Source: Gammaproteobacteria bacterium (lineage in GTDB: Bacteria > Pseudomonadota > Gammaproteobacteria > GCA-001735895). Taken from it: a stretch of 34,381 bases of DNA. Below, piece after piece: positions 8,528 to 16,001 of this stretch. A model generated the notes under the pieces. It made no database searches, was not told where the DNA came from, and worked only from the letters and a program-made list of their open reading frames with translations. The position numbers and the translations under genes were made by a program. The first letter of the stretch is position 1. Each line of letters begins with the position of its first letter. Location of the stretch: positions 1 through 34,381 of the forward strand of contig JAAESG010000114.1 in the NCBI GenBank assembly GCA_024229615.1, given 5' to 3'.

Positions 8528-8830
8528 TTATCCGGCTTTCGCAATCCAGGATTTACACCAGCCCTTGGCGTTAACCACCTTCCCGGGGAAAATAGCACAT
8601 GGTCCCCAGTCGGCGTCCGCTGTGCCAGTATAGAGCTGGCATCCGACGCAAAGTTTCGCTGCATCCGGGGACTCGTGGACATACTCCAGCGCTTTTGCTG
8701 TAGGATCATTGAGATCCACCTTCGGGATATCGGCCGCCAATGCAATACCCTGGCGGGTTAGAGTGCCCAACGATATAGCAACGGCCCCCGTACCGAGTGT
8801 GCACAAAAACAATCTACGAGATTTGGTCAC
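8528..8830 (-). CDS. High-potential iron-sulfur protein (HiPIP), Tat-exported
   Basis: A 100-residue periplasmic electron carrier binding one [4Fe-4S] cluster. The signal starts with TKSRRLFLCTLGTG, a twin-arginine motif, and likely ends after ALAAD. The mature part has the four cluster cysteines in HiPIP order: CVGCQLY (C-x2-C), a Cys in WGPCAIFPGK, and a Cys in GWCKSW close to the C terminus. The start is GTG at 8830 with AAGGAG eight bases upstream. HiPIPs shuttle electrons between the bc1 complex or other donors and reaction centres or terminal oxidases, mostly in Gammaproteobacteria. It stands alone, diverging from the hemerythrin gene. A second paralogue lies at about 25 kb. Confidence 0.92.
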   Translation of the reverse strand: MTKSRRLFLCTLGTGAVAISLGTLTRQGIALAADIPKVDLNDPTAKALEYVHESPDAAKLCVGCQLYTGTADADWGPCAIFPGKVVNAKGWCKSWIAKAG

Positions 8831-9068
8831 GGTAGTCTCTCCTTAGCATTTATTCGACTCAGCGGGCTAGGGTAACATCAAATGACTGAAGAATCTGCAA
8901 GATAAACACTGTGGCTCTATCCATTGCTGGTAGAAATGTTGCCTGCATCAATCCTTATTTAATTAATCTTTGGCGGTTACCAGTCTGATAATAACTAGAC
9001 CTTCGGGAGTTCAATGAATGCTAGAATCCAGGATTTTCTGACCTTTATAAAACTGTTACAGAGTAATA

Positions 9069-9506
9069 ATGACACTAACCAGTTTAAATCTGAAAAACAT
9101 CCCCTCTGTTGGTATTGATTTCATGAACCGAACTCATCAGGAGGAGATAGAGATAGTAGACTCTTTGATGGAAAAGATTAAAGCCAGGCTATCAGGCAAA
9201 CAAAATGATACGGAAATATCGCAGCAGCTAACGCATTGGCTTGAACATTCACAGGCACATTTCGCCCGCGAAAATGAGCTTATGCAGGAAACCGGTTTTC
9301 CAGCATTTCCGGTTCATTCCAAAGAGCATGAAACTGCATTGAATTGTATGCGATCAGTAATCGATAACTGGTGGGAAAACAAGGATATTGAACACTTACA
9401 AGATTATGTTTTCAAACGGTGGCCAAACTGGTTCTTGGCACATGTAAGCACCATGGATAAAGTAACAGCCGAGTATGCCCTCATGAATGGCTATACCGAA
9501 AAATGA
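9069..9506 (+). CDS. Bacteriohemerythrin
   Basis: A 145-residue four-helix protein binding a non-heme diiron centre that carries or senses oxygen. The ligand set is complete: His in FMNRTHQEE, His and Glu in HSQAHFARENELM, the two His of VHSKEHE, and His plus Asp in WFLAHVSTMDK. The early SVGIDFMN segment is the usual hemerythrin lead-in (here F replaces the common M or E positions). Weak ribosome binding sequence (CAGAG) precedes the ATG. It stands alone between a HiPIP gene and an inverted-repeat element. Role could be oxygen storage or delivery; no signalling domain is attached. Confidence 0.88.
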   Translation: MTLTSLNLKNIPSVGIDFMNRTHQEEIEIVDSLMEKIKARLSGKQNDTEISQQLTHWLEHSQAHFARENELMQETGFPAFPVHSKEHETALNCMRSVIDNWWENKDIEHLQDYVFKRWPNWFLAHVSTMDKVTAEYALMNGYTEK

Positions 9507-9511
9507 TTTTT

Positions 9512-9574
9512 AGTTCGAGCCAAAGGCCAAAGGACAGATACTGTCCCCGTATTACTGGTTTAACTGCTCGAACT
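9512..9574. repeat. Nested inverted repeats (REP-like / cruciform element) after the hemerythrin gene
   Basis: An outer 9-bp inverted repeat (AGTTCGAGC at 9512-9520, GCTCGAACT at 9566-9574) encloses an inner palindrome GGACAGATACTGTCC at 9532-9546. The inner motif, continued by CCCGTATTA, resembles the GGACAG...CTGTCC cores of REP-type elements mobilised by IS200-like tyrosine transposases in gammaproteobacteria. That resemblance is from memory. It lies five bases after the hemerythrin stop and lacks a T-run, so a simple intrinsic terminator is less likely. Confidence 0.45.
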
Positions 9575-9756
9575 GGGTATTGCTCAACTTGCGAGACAAA
9601 TCCAGGCCACAAACTTAGGCGCCAACGGTGCTCGACCGGGGGATCACTTCCACGACGCTATCATCCCGGTTTAGGTTAAGAAATCACACGCAGATTTTAT
9701 CGAATCATCGTATCATTCAGCAAAATAGGTATCACTTTGCAAGTAAACCAATAGCA

Positions 9757-11028
9757 ATGAATAGCGAAACGTCTCAGTTGCCCGATTCGACCGATGTGGT
9801 CATCGTCGGCGCCGGTGTCGCCGGTATTTCCGCGGCCTGGTTTTTACAGCAGGCTGGCGTGCGTGTGGTCGTATGCGAGAAAGGCGTCGTTGCCGGAGAG
9901 CAATCAAGCCGCAACTGGGGCTGGATTCGCCAGCAGGGTCGCGACCAGGCCGAACTGCCAATCGTCATGGAAAGCATGCGACTGTGGCAGGACATCGCGG
10001 ACGAACTCGACACCGACATCGGTTATCAACGCAAAGGCAGCCTGTATCTTTGTGAAAACGAAGCGGAAATGGCTAACCACGATCGTTTCATGTCGTTCGC
10101 GTCGGCCTATGGCCTCGGCACCGATCGCCTCAATCGCAAACAGTTGGAAGCCTTGATGCAAGATTGCCCCCCTCGCTGGCAAAGCGGGCTCTACACCCCG
10201 GACGACGGACGCGCGGAACCCACGCTTGCGGTTCCGGCTATGGCCAAAACCCTGTTGGATCGTGGCGCACCCATCCTCGAAAACTGCACAGTCGAAAGCG
10301 TACAGATTCAAAACCAGCGAGTCTCGGGTGTGCTCACTGAACATGGCGAAATCCGTGCAAGTTCGGTGTTGTGCGCGGGCGGTGCCTGGTCGACCTTCCT
10401 GCTGAAAGACTGTGGCATTCGCCTACCCCAGCTCACGGTCAAGGCAAGCGTCGCGCGTACCGCGGCGGCTCCACTGATATTCGACGGCAATGCCTCGGGC
10501 AGCAAGATATCGTTTCGCAGGCGCCTGGACGGCGGTTATACGATCGCGTCCTCGGACTACCTCGAAGTTTTTCCGTCAGCCGGGCACCTTCGCTTCGTCG
10601 CAGACTTTCTGCCCTTGATGCGCACCTCGCTCGGCAAACTCAGGATTCGGATTCCCGAATTAAAAGTGGGCAAAAATTTCAAAAAACATCGCACACTGAA
10701 CCCGATTCCGAGTTCGAAAACAATCGACCGTATCAAAACACGGCTCGGCGAGCGCGTACCAGCTTTGAAGGATATCGAACTGGTGGAAGCCTGGTCTGGA
10801 ATGATCGACGCCCTGCCCGATGTGGTGCCGGTGCTCGACCGGGCAGCGCCTATCGATGGGCTGTTCATCGCAACCGGCTTCAGCGGACACGGTTTCGGCA
10901 TCGGCCCGGCCGCGGGCAAAATCATCGCCAACCTGATACAGAACAACCCGGTCGAATACGACCTCGATCGTTTTCGCCTGGCGCGCTTCAGCGACGGCAG
11001 CAAACTCGAACTCGGCCCAGCAATTTAG
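9757..11028 (+). CDS. FAD-dependent amino acid/amine oxidoreductase, DadA (DAO) family
   Basis: A 423-residue flavoprotein of the D-amino acid oxidase/dehydrogenase superfamily, which oxidises amino acids or N-methylated amines. The dinucleotide-binding motif VVIVGAGVAGISAAW is at residues ~13-28, followed by a conserved SSRNWGWIRQQGRD segment in the position where covalent or tight FAD contacts occur. A substrate-domain middle part and the C-terminal FIATGFSGHGFGIGPAAGK FAD motif complete the family pattern. The start at 9757 (MNSETSQ) begins just before the fold; the frame is open to an ATG at 9628 but that extension looks non-coding. No good ribosome binding site is visible. The gene is isolated; substrate unknown. 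Confidence 0.85.
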   Translation: MNSETSQLPDSTDVVIVGAGVAGISAAWFLQQAGVRVVVCEKGVVAGEQSSRNWGWIRQQGRDQAELPIVMESMRLWQDIADELDTDIGYQRKGSLYLCENEAEMANHDRFMSFASAYGLGTDRLNRKQLEALMQDCPPRWQSGLYTPDDGRAEPTLAVPAMAKTLLDRGAPILENCTVESVQIQNQRVSGVLTEHGEIRASSVLCAGGAWSTFLLKDCGIRLPQLTVKASVARTAAAPLIFDGNASGSKISFRRRLDGGYTIASSDYLEVFPSAGHLRFVADFLPLMRTSLGKLRIRIPELKVGKNFKKHRTLNPIPSSKTIDRIKTRLGERVPALKDIELVEAWSGMIDALPDVVPVLDRAAPIDGLFIATGFSGHGFGIGPAAGKIIANLIQNNPVEYDLDRFRLARFSDGSKLELGPAI

Positions 11029-11157
11029 CAGCCTACTCTTGTCGCCTTGGATGGAGCTTTTCGGGCACATGTGGTGATGGCAACTACCGCTATGTAGTCG
11101 TATGAGTACTTTCCAGAAAGCAGTCGTTCACGATCAGGAAGTAAAAGGCCTACGGCG

Positions 11158-11337
11158 CTAACCGGATACCCTGCTCTCGGGCAGTGGGCTGAATTCTTTT
11201 GATTCTGCTTTCCTCTCCAGGTGTGCAAGTATCGGCTTGATCACCGCAGGGTCTTCGATACTAGCGAGAGCCTGCCCCGTGAGCGCAGCGAACGCTTTGG
11301 GCATTACCTTGACAGTGCCACCGCATTCTTCACTCTT
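11158..11337 (-). pseudogene. Remnant of an IS91-type (Y2) transposase C terminus
   Basis: The frame read leftward between an in-frame stop at 11338-11340 and the TAG at 11158 encodes EECGGTVKV, then SIEDPAVIKPILAHLERKAES and LPESR. The order Cys-Gly-Gly, K-V, IEDP-VI-IL-HL is the recognisable C-terminal tail of IS91-family transposases. About a dozen foreign residues (around FAALTGQAL) sit between KV and the IEDP motif, so even the tail has been rearranged. No start codon and no catalytic HUH part are present. The rest of the 398-base gap between the flanking genes holds nothing else I can name. Confidence 0.6.
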
Positions 11338-11426
11338 TCATAGTCCCGATTATCTAGGCATGGTTCCAGCGAGTATCCTATACTAATTTTTCGATTCAGG
11401 AATACATAATAAATAAAGAGGTAATA

Positions 11427-12314
11427 ATGATGAGTTTTTCTACAAATCAACACCAATCAACAGCTGCCTTGTTGCTGGCTTCAACCTTGATTCTCTTGCC
11501 TGGTGTATCGAGTGCCCATGGAGATCGGGTTTGTGCAAACGAAACTATTAGCGGGGGTGTCTTCAAGAATATCAGGATCGATGCAGGTGCTTCGTGTACG
11601 CTGGAGAATGTAATCGTAAAGGATCGAATAAATGCGGTTAATACGACCGGTGTCGAAATGTTTGGCGTGACGGTCGGGAAAGAGGTTCATATCACTGGGT
11701 CAACGGGTGACGTCGATATCCGCGGTTCAACCTTTCGGAGCAAGTTAGAAATCACGAACAACTATGTAGATGGTGACATTAACGTGGTTGGCAATAACAG
11801 CATCGGTGGTGATCTGGTTGTTCGTAATAACTCAGCAGTCGGCTTCCTGATCGGCAGCAGGGTATCAGGTGGCAATCAAGTACGAGGTAAACTGCAGGTA
11901 GAAAGGAACCAGGCTAAGTACTTTATCGCGGCCAATAACAACCTTGTCTGGGGCGACATCCGGGTATCGCGTAACGATGCAGGAGAAGATATTTCTGCCT
12001 GGCAAAACAATGTTCAGGGAAGCATCCACTATGAGAGCAATAAGTCAAGCGACGACGTCTGGCCTCAGTTTTTCAATTCAGTATTACTGAACAATGTCGG
12101 CAAGAAAGTTATCATCAAGAAGAATACAACCATCGCTCCAATCGTTGCCGCAGGCAATATAGTTGGCGATAAATTCGAGTGTGGAAGTAACATGGGACCC
12201 AACCAGGAGTCATTGTTGATAGATAGGTCGCCCGTCGAACTCGAGGATGGGACGAAAGTTGGAGAAAACGTCATCCTTGGTAAGGTAAAATGCGAGTTTG
12301 CTGACGACGAGTAA
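11427..12314 (+). CDS. Secreted repeat protein, probable right-handed beta-helix
   Basis: A 295-residue exported protein of unknown function. Residues 1-30 form a signal peptide (LLLASTLILLPGVSSA, cleavage before HGD). The mature part is built of degenerate repeats with the pattern G-D-I/L-x-V-x-x-N-x (for instance GDINVVGNNSIGGDLVVRNN and GDIRVSRNDAGEDI), rich in Asn, Gly and Val as in beta-solenoid ladders. Four cysteines lie at the two ends (VCANET, SCTLEN, FECGSN, VKCEF), which may cap the solenoid by disulfides. Ribosome binding site GAGG is five bases before the ATG; a second ATG follows immediately. Likely periplasmic or surface located. It stands between a transposase remnant and a hairpin, in an accessory stretch. 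Confidence 0.7.
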   Translation: MMSFSTNQHQSTAALLLASTLILLPGVSSAHGDRVCANETISGGVFKNIRIDAGASCTLENVIVKDRINAVNTTGVEMFGVTVGKEVHITGSTGDVDIRGSTFRSKLEITNNYVDGDINVVGNNSIGGDLVVRNNSAVGFLIGSRVSGGNQVRGKLQVERNQAKYFIAANNNLVWGDIRVSRNDAGEDISAWQNNVQGSIHYESNKSSDDVWPQFFNSVLLNNVGKKVIIKKNTTIAPIVAAGNIVGDKFECGSNMGPNQESLLIDRSPVELEDGTKVGENVILGKVKCEFADDE

Positions 12315-12366
12315 GCTGACCACTGATAAAGGGAGTAGTAGTCCGCCAGTATGACGTCCCAGTCCA

Positions 12367-12400
12367 ACTGCCCTGTGATGGATTATCTTCACAGGGCAGT
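12367..12400. terminator. Perfect 12-bp stem-loop downstream of the secreted repeat protein
   Basis: ACTGCCCTGTGA and TCACAGGGCAGT form a perfect 12-bp stem with a 10-base loop, extended outward by GTCC/GGAC with a small internal bulge. It lies 52 bases after the stop of the secreted protein gene. No T-run follows on either strand, so it may be a Rho-assisted terminator, an mRNA stabiliser or part of a mobile element end. Confidence 0.5.
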
Positions 12401-12402
12401 AA

Positions 12403-12684
12403 GGACGGAATTCGATTTATCTCAAAGGCCCTGGTTGGAACAGAGCACCCGCAAATTGCATAAAGCCCCCTCTTTCCGATCCGAGTGATAAAGGCGGCAT
12501 TTCAGTTTTACACATTGGTATCGATAGCCTCTACCTGTCTTACCACGGTGAACTTCACTCAGATATCGAAGCAAAGCTTGAAAAGTGCAAGGAGAAGACA
12601 CAGTCCACGGATGCTGATATCCAGTCACAAGGTGTAATTTATCTTGCGGATCATTGCTTCGAGGTTAGTTATAGGAAGAATTAA
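12403..12684 (+). pseudogene. Gene remnant lacking a start codon (HIGIDSLYLSYHGEL protein)
   Basis: An open frame of 93 codons between a TAA at 12400 and a TAA at 12682, with no ATG, GTG or TTG near its beginning. From about codon 26 it reads PPLSDPSDKGGISVLHIG, then DSLYLSYHGELHSDIEA, a Lys/Glu-rich helix, and DIQSQGVIYLADHCFEVSY before the stop. The alternation of strand-like and helical segments and the codon pattern look like a real protein rather than chance. I suspect an N-terminal fragment of a larger gene, perhaps of plasmid or phage type, but I cannot name the family. The hairpin at 12367-12400 abuts it directly. Confidence 0.45.
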
Positions 12685-13178
12685 AACCCTATTTTCCCTA
12701 TTCCGCCAAAATAAAGAAAGAGTTTCGCGAAGCCGCCTAGCCCTGGAACACCCGAAGTCTGAGTTATTCCCGCCGACAAGCCAGGATTGCTCCTTCCCGT
12801 CGGTTGATCCAGCCAAATTTCAGTCACCAGGCATGCCGACTTTTGCTTCAGCTCTTGCTAATTGACGCGAGCATGAGTGTCTCAGTTGGTACTGAGCACG
12901 CAAGTTGCCGATCTGAGTAACTCTTTCCTGGAAGCCGATGCTATAAAATTGCCGAGGCGGTGCCTTCATATTGTTACTTCTTGATACCAGGTTATTTGAT
13001 TTTGAAATTCAGTAACCACCTGACTGGCGAAATTCGACTTTATCCATTAGTTCACACACTCAGGGAGAATTACTTCCTTGGCTAATCGCATTTTTCAGAC
13101 TAGATTTAACTAACTCCGCTATATATTAAGTAAGTAGTAATCAATAAGAATCATGTTTTAGGGTATTTGGAGTTCTGT
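12685..13178. other. Non-coding or decayed stretch, no gene recognised
   Basis: Nearly 500 bases with AT-richer composition than the flanks. Short frames exist on both strands but their translations have no conserved look. The last 60 bases before the next gene (around ATATATTAAGTAAGTAGTAA) are AT-rich and could hold its promoter, but no convincing -35/-10 pair is seen. Confidence 0.4.
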
Positions 13179-13505
13179 ATGTTTAATTGGCTATTTGCGA
13201 ACAAGAGAAAGAGCGCCTCAGTCACCCCCAAATCGGTAATGAGTGAACTGTCGATGAGAGCAAGTATTGAGGGTAAGCTCAGGAATTATAACGCGGACGA
13301 AGATACCACTATCTCGGAATTTTCCCTGGCTGATGATGATCAGGGAATAGAAACTGCGGGCAAAGCTACGACGGTTTCAGATTATGATGTCTGGGGTCAA
13401 GCCAACCCTAAGGAGACGGGTAAATGGAATAAGGAAGTTCGACAGAAAAGGAACAGAGCACAGGCCGGTAGGCATTCTATCAACCCTCGACAAAAGAACA
13501 TTTGA
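13179..13505 (+). CDS. Small hypothetical protein, orphan
   Basis: A 108-residue hydrophilic protein beginning MFNWLFANKRKSA. The ATG at 13179 is preferred over 13167 because GGAG lies six bases upstream. The first residues are hydrophobic then basic, the middle acidic (NADEDTTISEFSLADDDQG) and the tail basic (RQKRNRAQAGRHSI). No domain, signal peptide or membrane helix is recognised. It is probably soluble and largely disordered. It precedes a truncated FecR-like gene in another frame. Confidence 0.45.
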   Translation: MFNWLFANKRKSASVTPKSVMSELSMRASIEGKLRNYNADEDTTISEFSLADDDQGIETAGKATTVSDYDVWGQANPKETGKWNKEVRQKRNRAQAGRHSINPRQKNI

Positions 13506-13523
13506 GCTGCTTCTCGTAACTGA

Positions 13524-14009
13524 CACCTGAATCCGTGGGTCCATGACAGCGTATCGGTTGGCAGCGATTCGTTCCTGATGCGTAGCAATAGTGAAATGGA
13601 AATCAGCGGCAGCGGTTTTTTTATCGCCGGGCTCAGAATTCTAAGCGGTCGTCTACTCTCGGTTTTCGGTAAACGCAAGGTGGGTCAGCAGCTCAGCATG
13701 AGCGCCTCCACGGCAACCATCGGTATCCGTGGAACAGGGGTTTACCTGGAAGTCGAACCCGATCTGACTTACCTGTGCACCTGTTATGGCAAGGTGGATT
13801 TAAGCGCCAAAGACAACCCCGACGATCGCGAAACGATAGCCGCCACCCGTCACGATGATCCACGTTATATCTCCAGCAAGCCTAATCGCGGCTCGCAAAT
13901 TCGAAGCGCACCGATGATCAATCATACCAACGCCGAACTTCAGTTACTCGAAGCCATCGTCGGAAGGCAGGTCCCGAACTCACTGCGCAAGTCCTACAGC
14001 AATTATTAG
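13524..14009 (+). pseudogene. FecR-like domain protein, 5' truncated
   Basis: The frame opens right after a TGA at 13521 and already encodes conserved sequence (DSVSVGSDSFLMRSNSEMEI) before the first ATG at 13578, so the true N terminus seems lost. The body is FecR-like: SGSGFFIAGLRILSGRLLSVFG, then SASTATIGIRGTGVYLEVE, the TYLCTCYGKVDLS motif with paired Cys, a His-containing RHDDPRYIS and a C-terminal INHTNAELQLLEAIVGR. Intact relatives carry an N-terminal signal or a further ~40-80 residues. A short product from 13578 is possible but has no ribosome binding site. The 182 bases before the next gene hold nothing clear. Confidence 0.55.
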
Positions 14010-14191
14010 CGAGCTGCGTCTCGGTAAACATTCGTATCTCCTGCAAAATCGGTAACCGGGCCATAAGCTGGTATTTGCCGCACTTCTGCTCGATAAATCT
14101 AGTCCAGGCTGGGACGAGCCCAACACGGGAAGTGAAATGAGATCGTATCGGTGATATAAGCCTCTGGACCAACAGTCGGCGAGGCACAGTC

Positions 14192-15925
14192 TTGAACAGA
14201 ACATTCATCGCGGAAGTCATCGTAATCCTGGCACTGCTGCTGTTACCAATGGCGCAGGCGCAGGACAAAACACAAACCGCTTCGGCAGAGGCGACGTCAG
14301 AATCCTCAGAATCGGTGCATGCACAACGTGCTCAGACTATCCGTAAACTGCTCACGATCAAACAGGCACTGGAAGACAAGCGTTCTCAAGTCAGGCAATT
14401 GCTCGAGCAACTGGACGCCGCCGACGACGATGAAAAGGCAAAAATCAGGGGAAAGGTCGCCAACCATCGCGAGATCATCACTGCATTAACCCGGTCCTTC
14501 GAAAACATCGCGGTCAGTGGTGCGAACCGGCGTGCATTGACGGACGCCGAGGAAAACGAACTCAGCTGGCGCGACGAACTGGTGCAGATCGCAAGACCGA
14601 TCCTTGACAGCCTGAAAGATGCGACCGAGAAGCCACGCAGAATCGAAGAACTGCGCCGGGAAATCAAGTTGTTCGAGCAGCAACTCGAAGTAGTCCGCAA
14701 AGCGACCGAGTCCATTTCCCTGTTCAATCAATACGAGATGCCGCCACTGGTTGAAGACGGGCTCGCTGAAGTCGCTGTTTCCTGGCGCGAACACAGTAGC
14801 GATATCGAGCGCTCGCTCGAAATCTCACGCGACGAGCTTCGTCATCTCGAAGCGGATGATATCAAATTGCTGGAGACCATGGGTCGCGTCGTACGCGAAT
14901 TTTCTCTGGGGCGCGGGCTGACTCTGCTGATCGGACTGATAGCGGCCATTGCCGTATGGTTTGCGATGCGCGCACTACGCAGATTGGTCAACAGCTGGCG
15001 ACGACCTTCACAAAATGCCGATCATGCCGCAAAAATCCGCCTGCTGCTCTATGGCTACCATCTGCTGACGATAGTGCTGATTTCGGTGGCTGTGCTATCG
15101 GTGTTCTATGTACGCGGCGACCTCTTGTTGCTGTCACTGGCCATTGTTGCACTGGTCATGCTGGCGCTTAGCGCCTGGCGTTATCTGCCAGGGTATATCA
15201 TGGAGGCTCGGTTACTGATCAATGTTGGTGCCGCACGTGAAGGTGAACGCGTGACTTATAACGGCCTGCCTTTTCGCATCGCCAGCCTCAATCTTTTTTC
15301 GTATCTTCGTAATCCCGAACTGGAAGGTGTCATTCGCCTGCCCCTGTCGGCACTGGCTCAACTGACCTCACGGCCGGCGGCCAACGATGTCTGGTTTCCG
15401 TGCAGTAGCGGGGATTATCTATTGCTGCCGGATGGTAGTTTCGCCGAGGTACTTCAGCAAACGATTGAACAGATTCGACTCAAGGTGTTGGGGAGCGTCG
15501 TACAATTTGCGACAGTGGACTTTTTGCAACTGAATGTACGCAATCTTTCACGCAATGGCTTTAACGTTATCGTCGTCTTCGGGCTTGACTATCAGCACCA
15601 GGAGATTTCGCTGGACCGGGTCCCGAAACGCCTCGAATCGGGTCTCGAGGAAGCCTTCAAAGAAACCGGTTTCGGAGATGGCCTGAATAATTTACTGGTG
15701 GAATTCAAGGCAGCAGGTACCAATTCCCTGGACTACCTGATCTGCGCGACGATGGACGGTCGTTACGCCAGCTCGTACTTTGCGATCGCCCGCCTGATTC
15801 AGCAAACCTGCGTCGACATCTGCAATCACGAAGACTGGGTTATTCCGTTTGCCCAGCTCACCCTTCACCAGGCCGAGGCCTCGTATGCCGATGACGTTCG
15901 TGCCGCTCTGGCGAAGACAACATAG
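14192..15925 (+). CDS. Putative MscS-like mechanosensitive channel family membrane protein
   Basis: A 577-residue protein. Residues 1-24 form a signal peptide ending AQAQD. Residues ~45-225 are a predicted periplasmic coiled-coil region (KRSQVRQLLEQLDAADDDEKAK, RRIEELRREIKLFEQQLE). Three hydrophobic helices follow at about 241-259, 284-306 and 309-328. After them comes INVGAAREGERVTYNGLPFRI, whose layout recalls the beta domain after the pore helix of MscS, and LRNPELEGVIRLPLSAL. The C-terminal domain is mixed alpha/beta. The start is TTG at 14192, with GAGG seven bases upstream and no in-frame ATG at the signal peptide. Length and plan fit a large MscK/MscM-like relative, but the pore helix lacks an obvious Gly/Ala pattern, so channel function is tentative. 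Confidence 0.55.
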   Translation: MNRTFIAEVIVILALLLLPMAQAQDKTQTASAEATSESSESVHAQRAQTIRKLLTIKQALEDKRSQVRQLLEQLDAADDDEKAKIRGKVANHREIITALTRSFENIAVSGANRRALTDAEENELSWRDELVQIARPILDSLKDATEKPRRIEELRREIKLFEQQLEVVRKATESISLFNQYEMPPLVEDGLAEVAVSWREHSSDIERSLEISRDELRHLEADDIKLLETMGRVVREFSLGRGLTLLIGLIAAIAVWFAMRALRRLVNSWRRPSQNADHAAKIRLLLYGYHLLTIVLISVAVLSVFYVRGDLLLLSLAIVALVMLALSAWRYLPGYIMEARLLINVGAAREGERVTYNGLPFRIASLNLFSYLRNPELEGVIRLPLSALAQLTSRPAANDVWFPCSSGDYLLLPDGSFAEVLQQTIEQIRLKVLGSVVQFATVDFLQLNVRNLSRNGFNVIVVFGLDYQHQEISLDRVPKRLESGLEEAFKETGFGDGLNNLLVEFKAAGTNSLDYLICATMDGRYASSYFAIARLIQQTCVDICNHEDWVIPFAQLTLHQAEASYADDVRAALAKTT

Positions 15926-16001
15926 CCCGGCTCTGAACAGTAGTCAGATTTGCGCCGAAAGAGCGAGCCGACATCTGAATTGATCGATTATTTTAAACGC
16001 T

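Noticed and set aside
9512-9574. Intrinsic terminator for the hemerythrin gene
   Set aside because: The structure is interrupted and has no T-run; a REP-like element fits better.
12644-12865. A 73-codon plus-strand open frame ending FASALAN
   Set aside because: No ribosome binding site, it overlaps the end of a better-supported remnant frame, and the translation resembles no protein I know.
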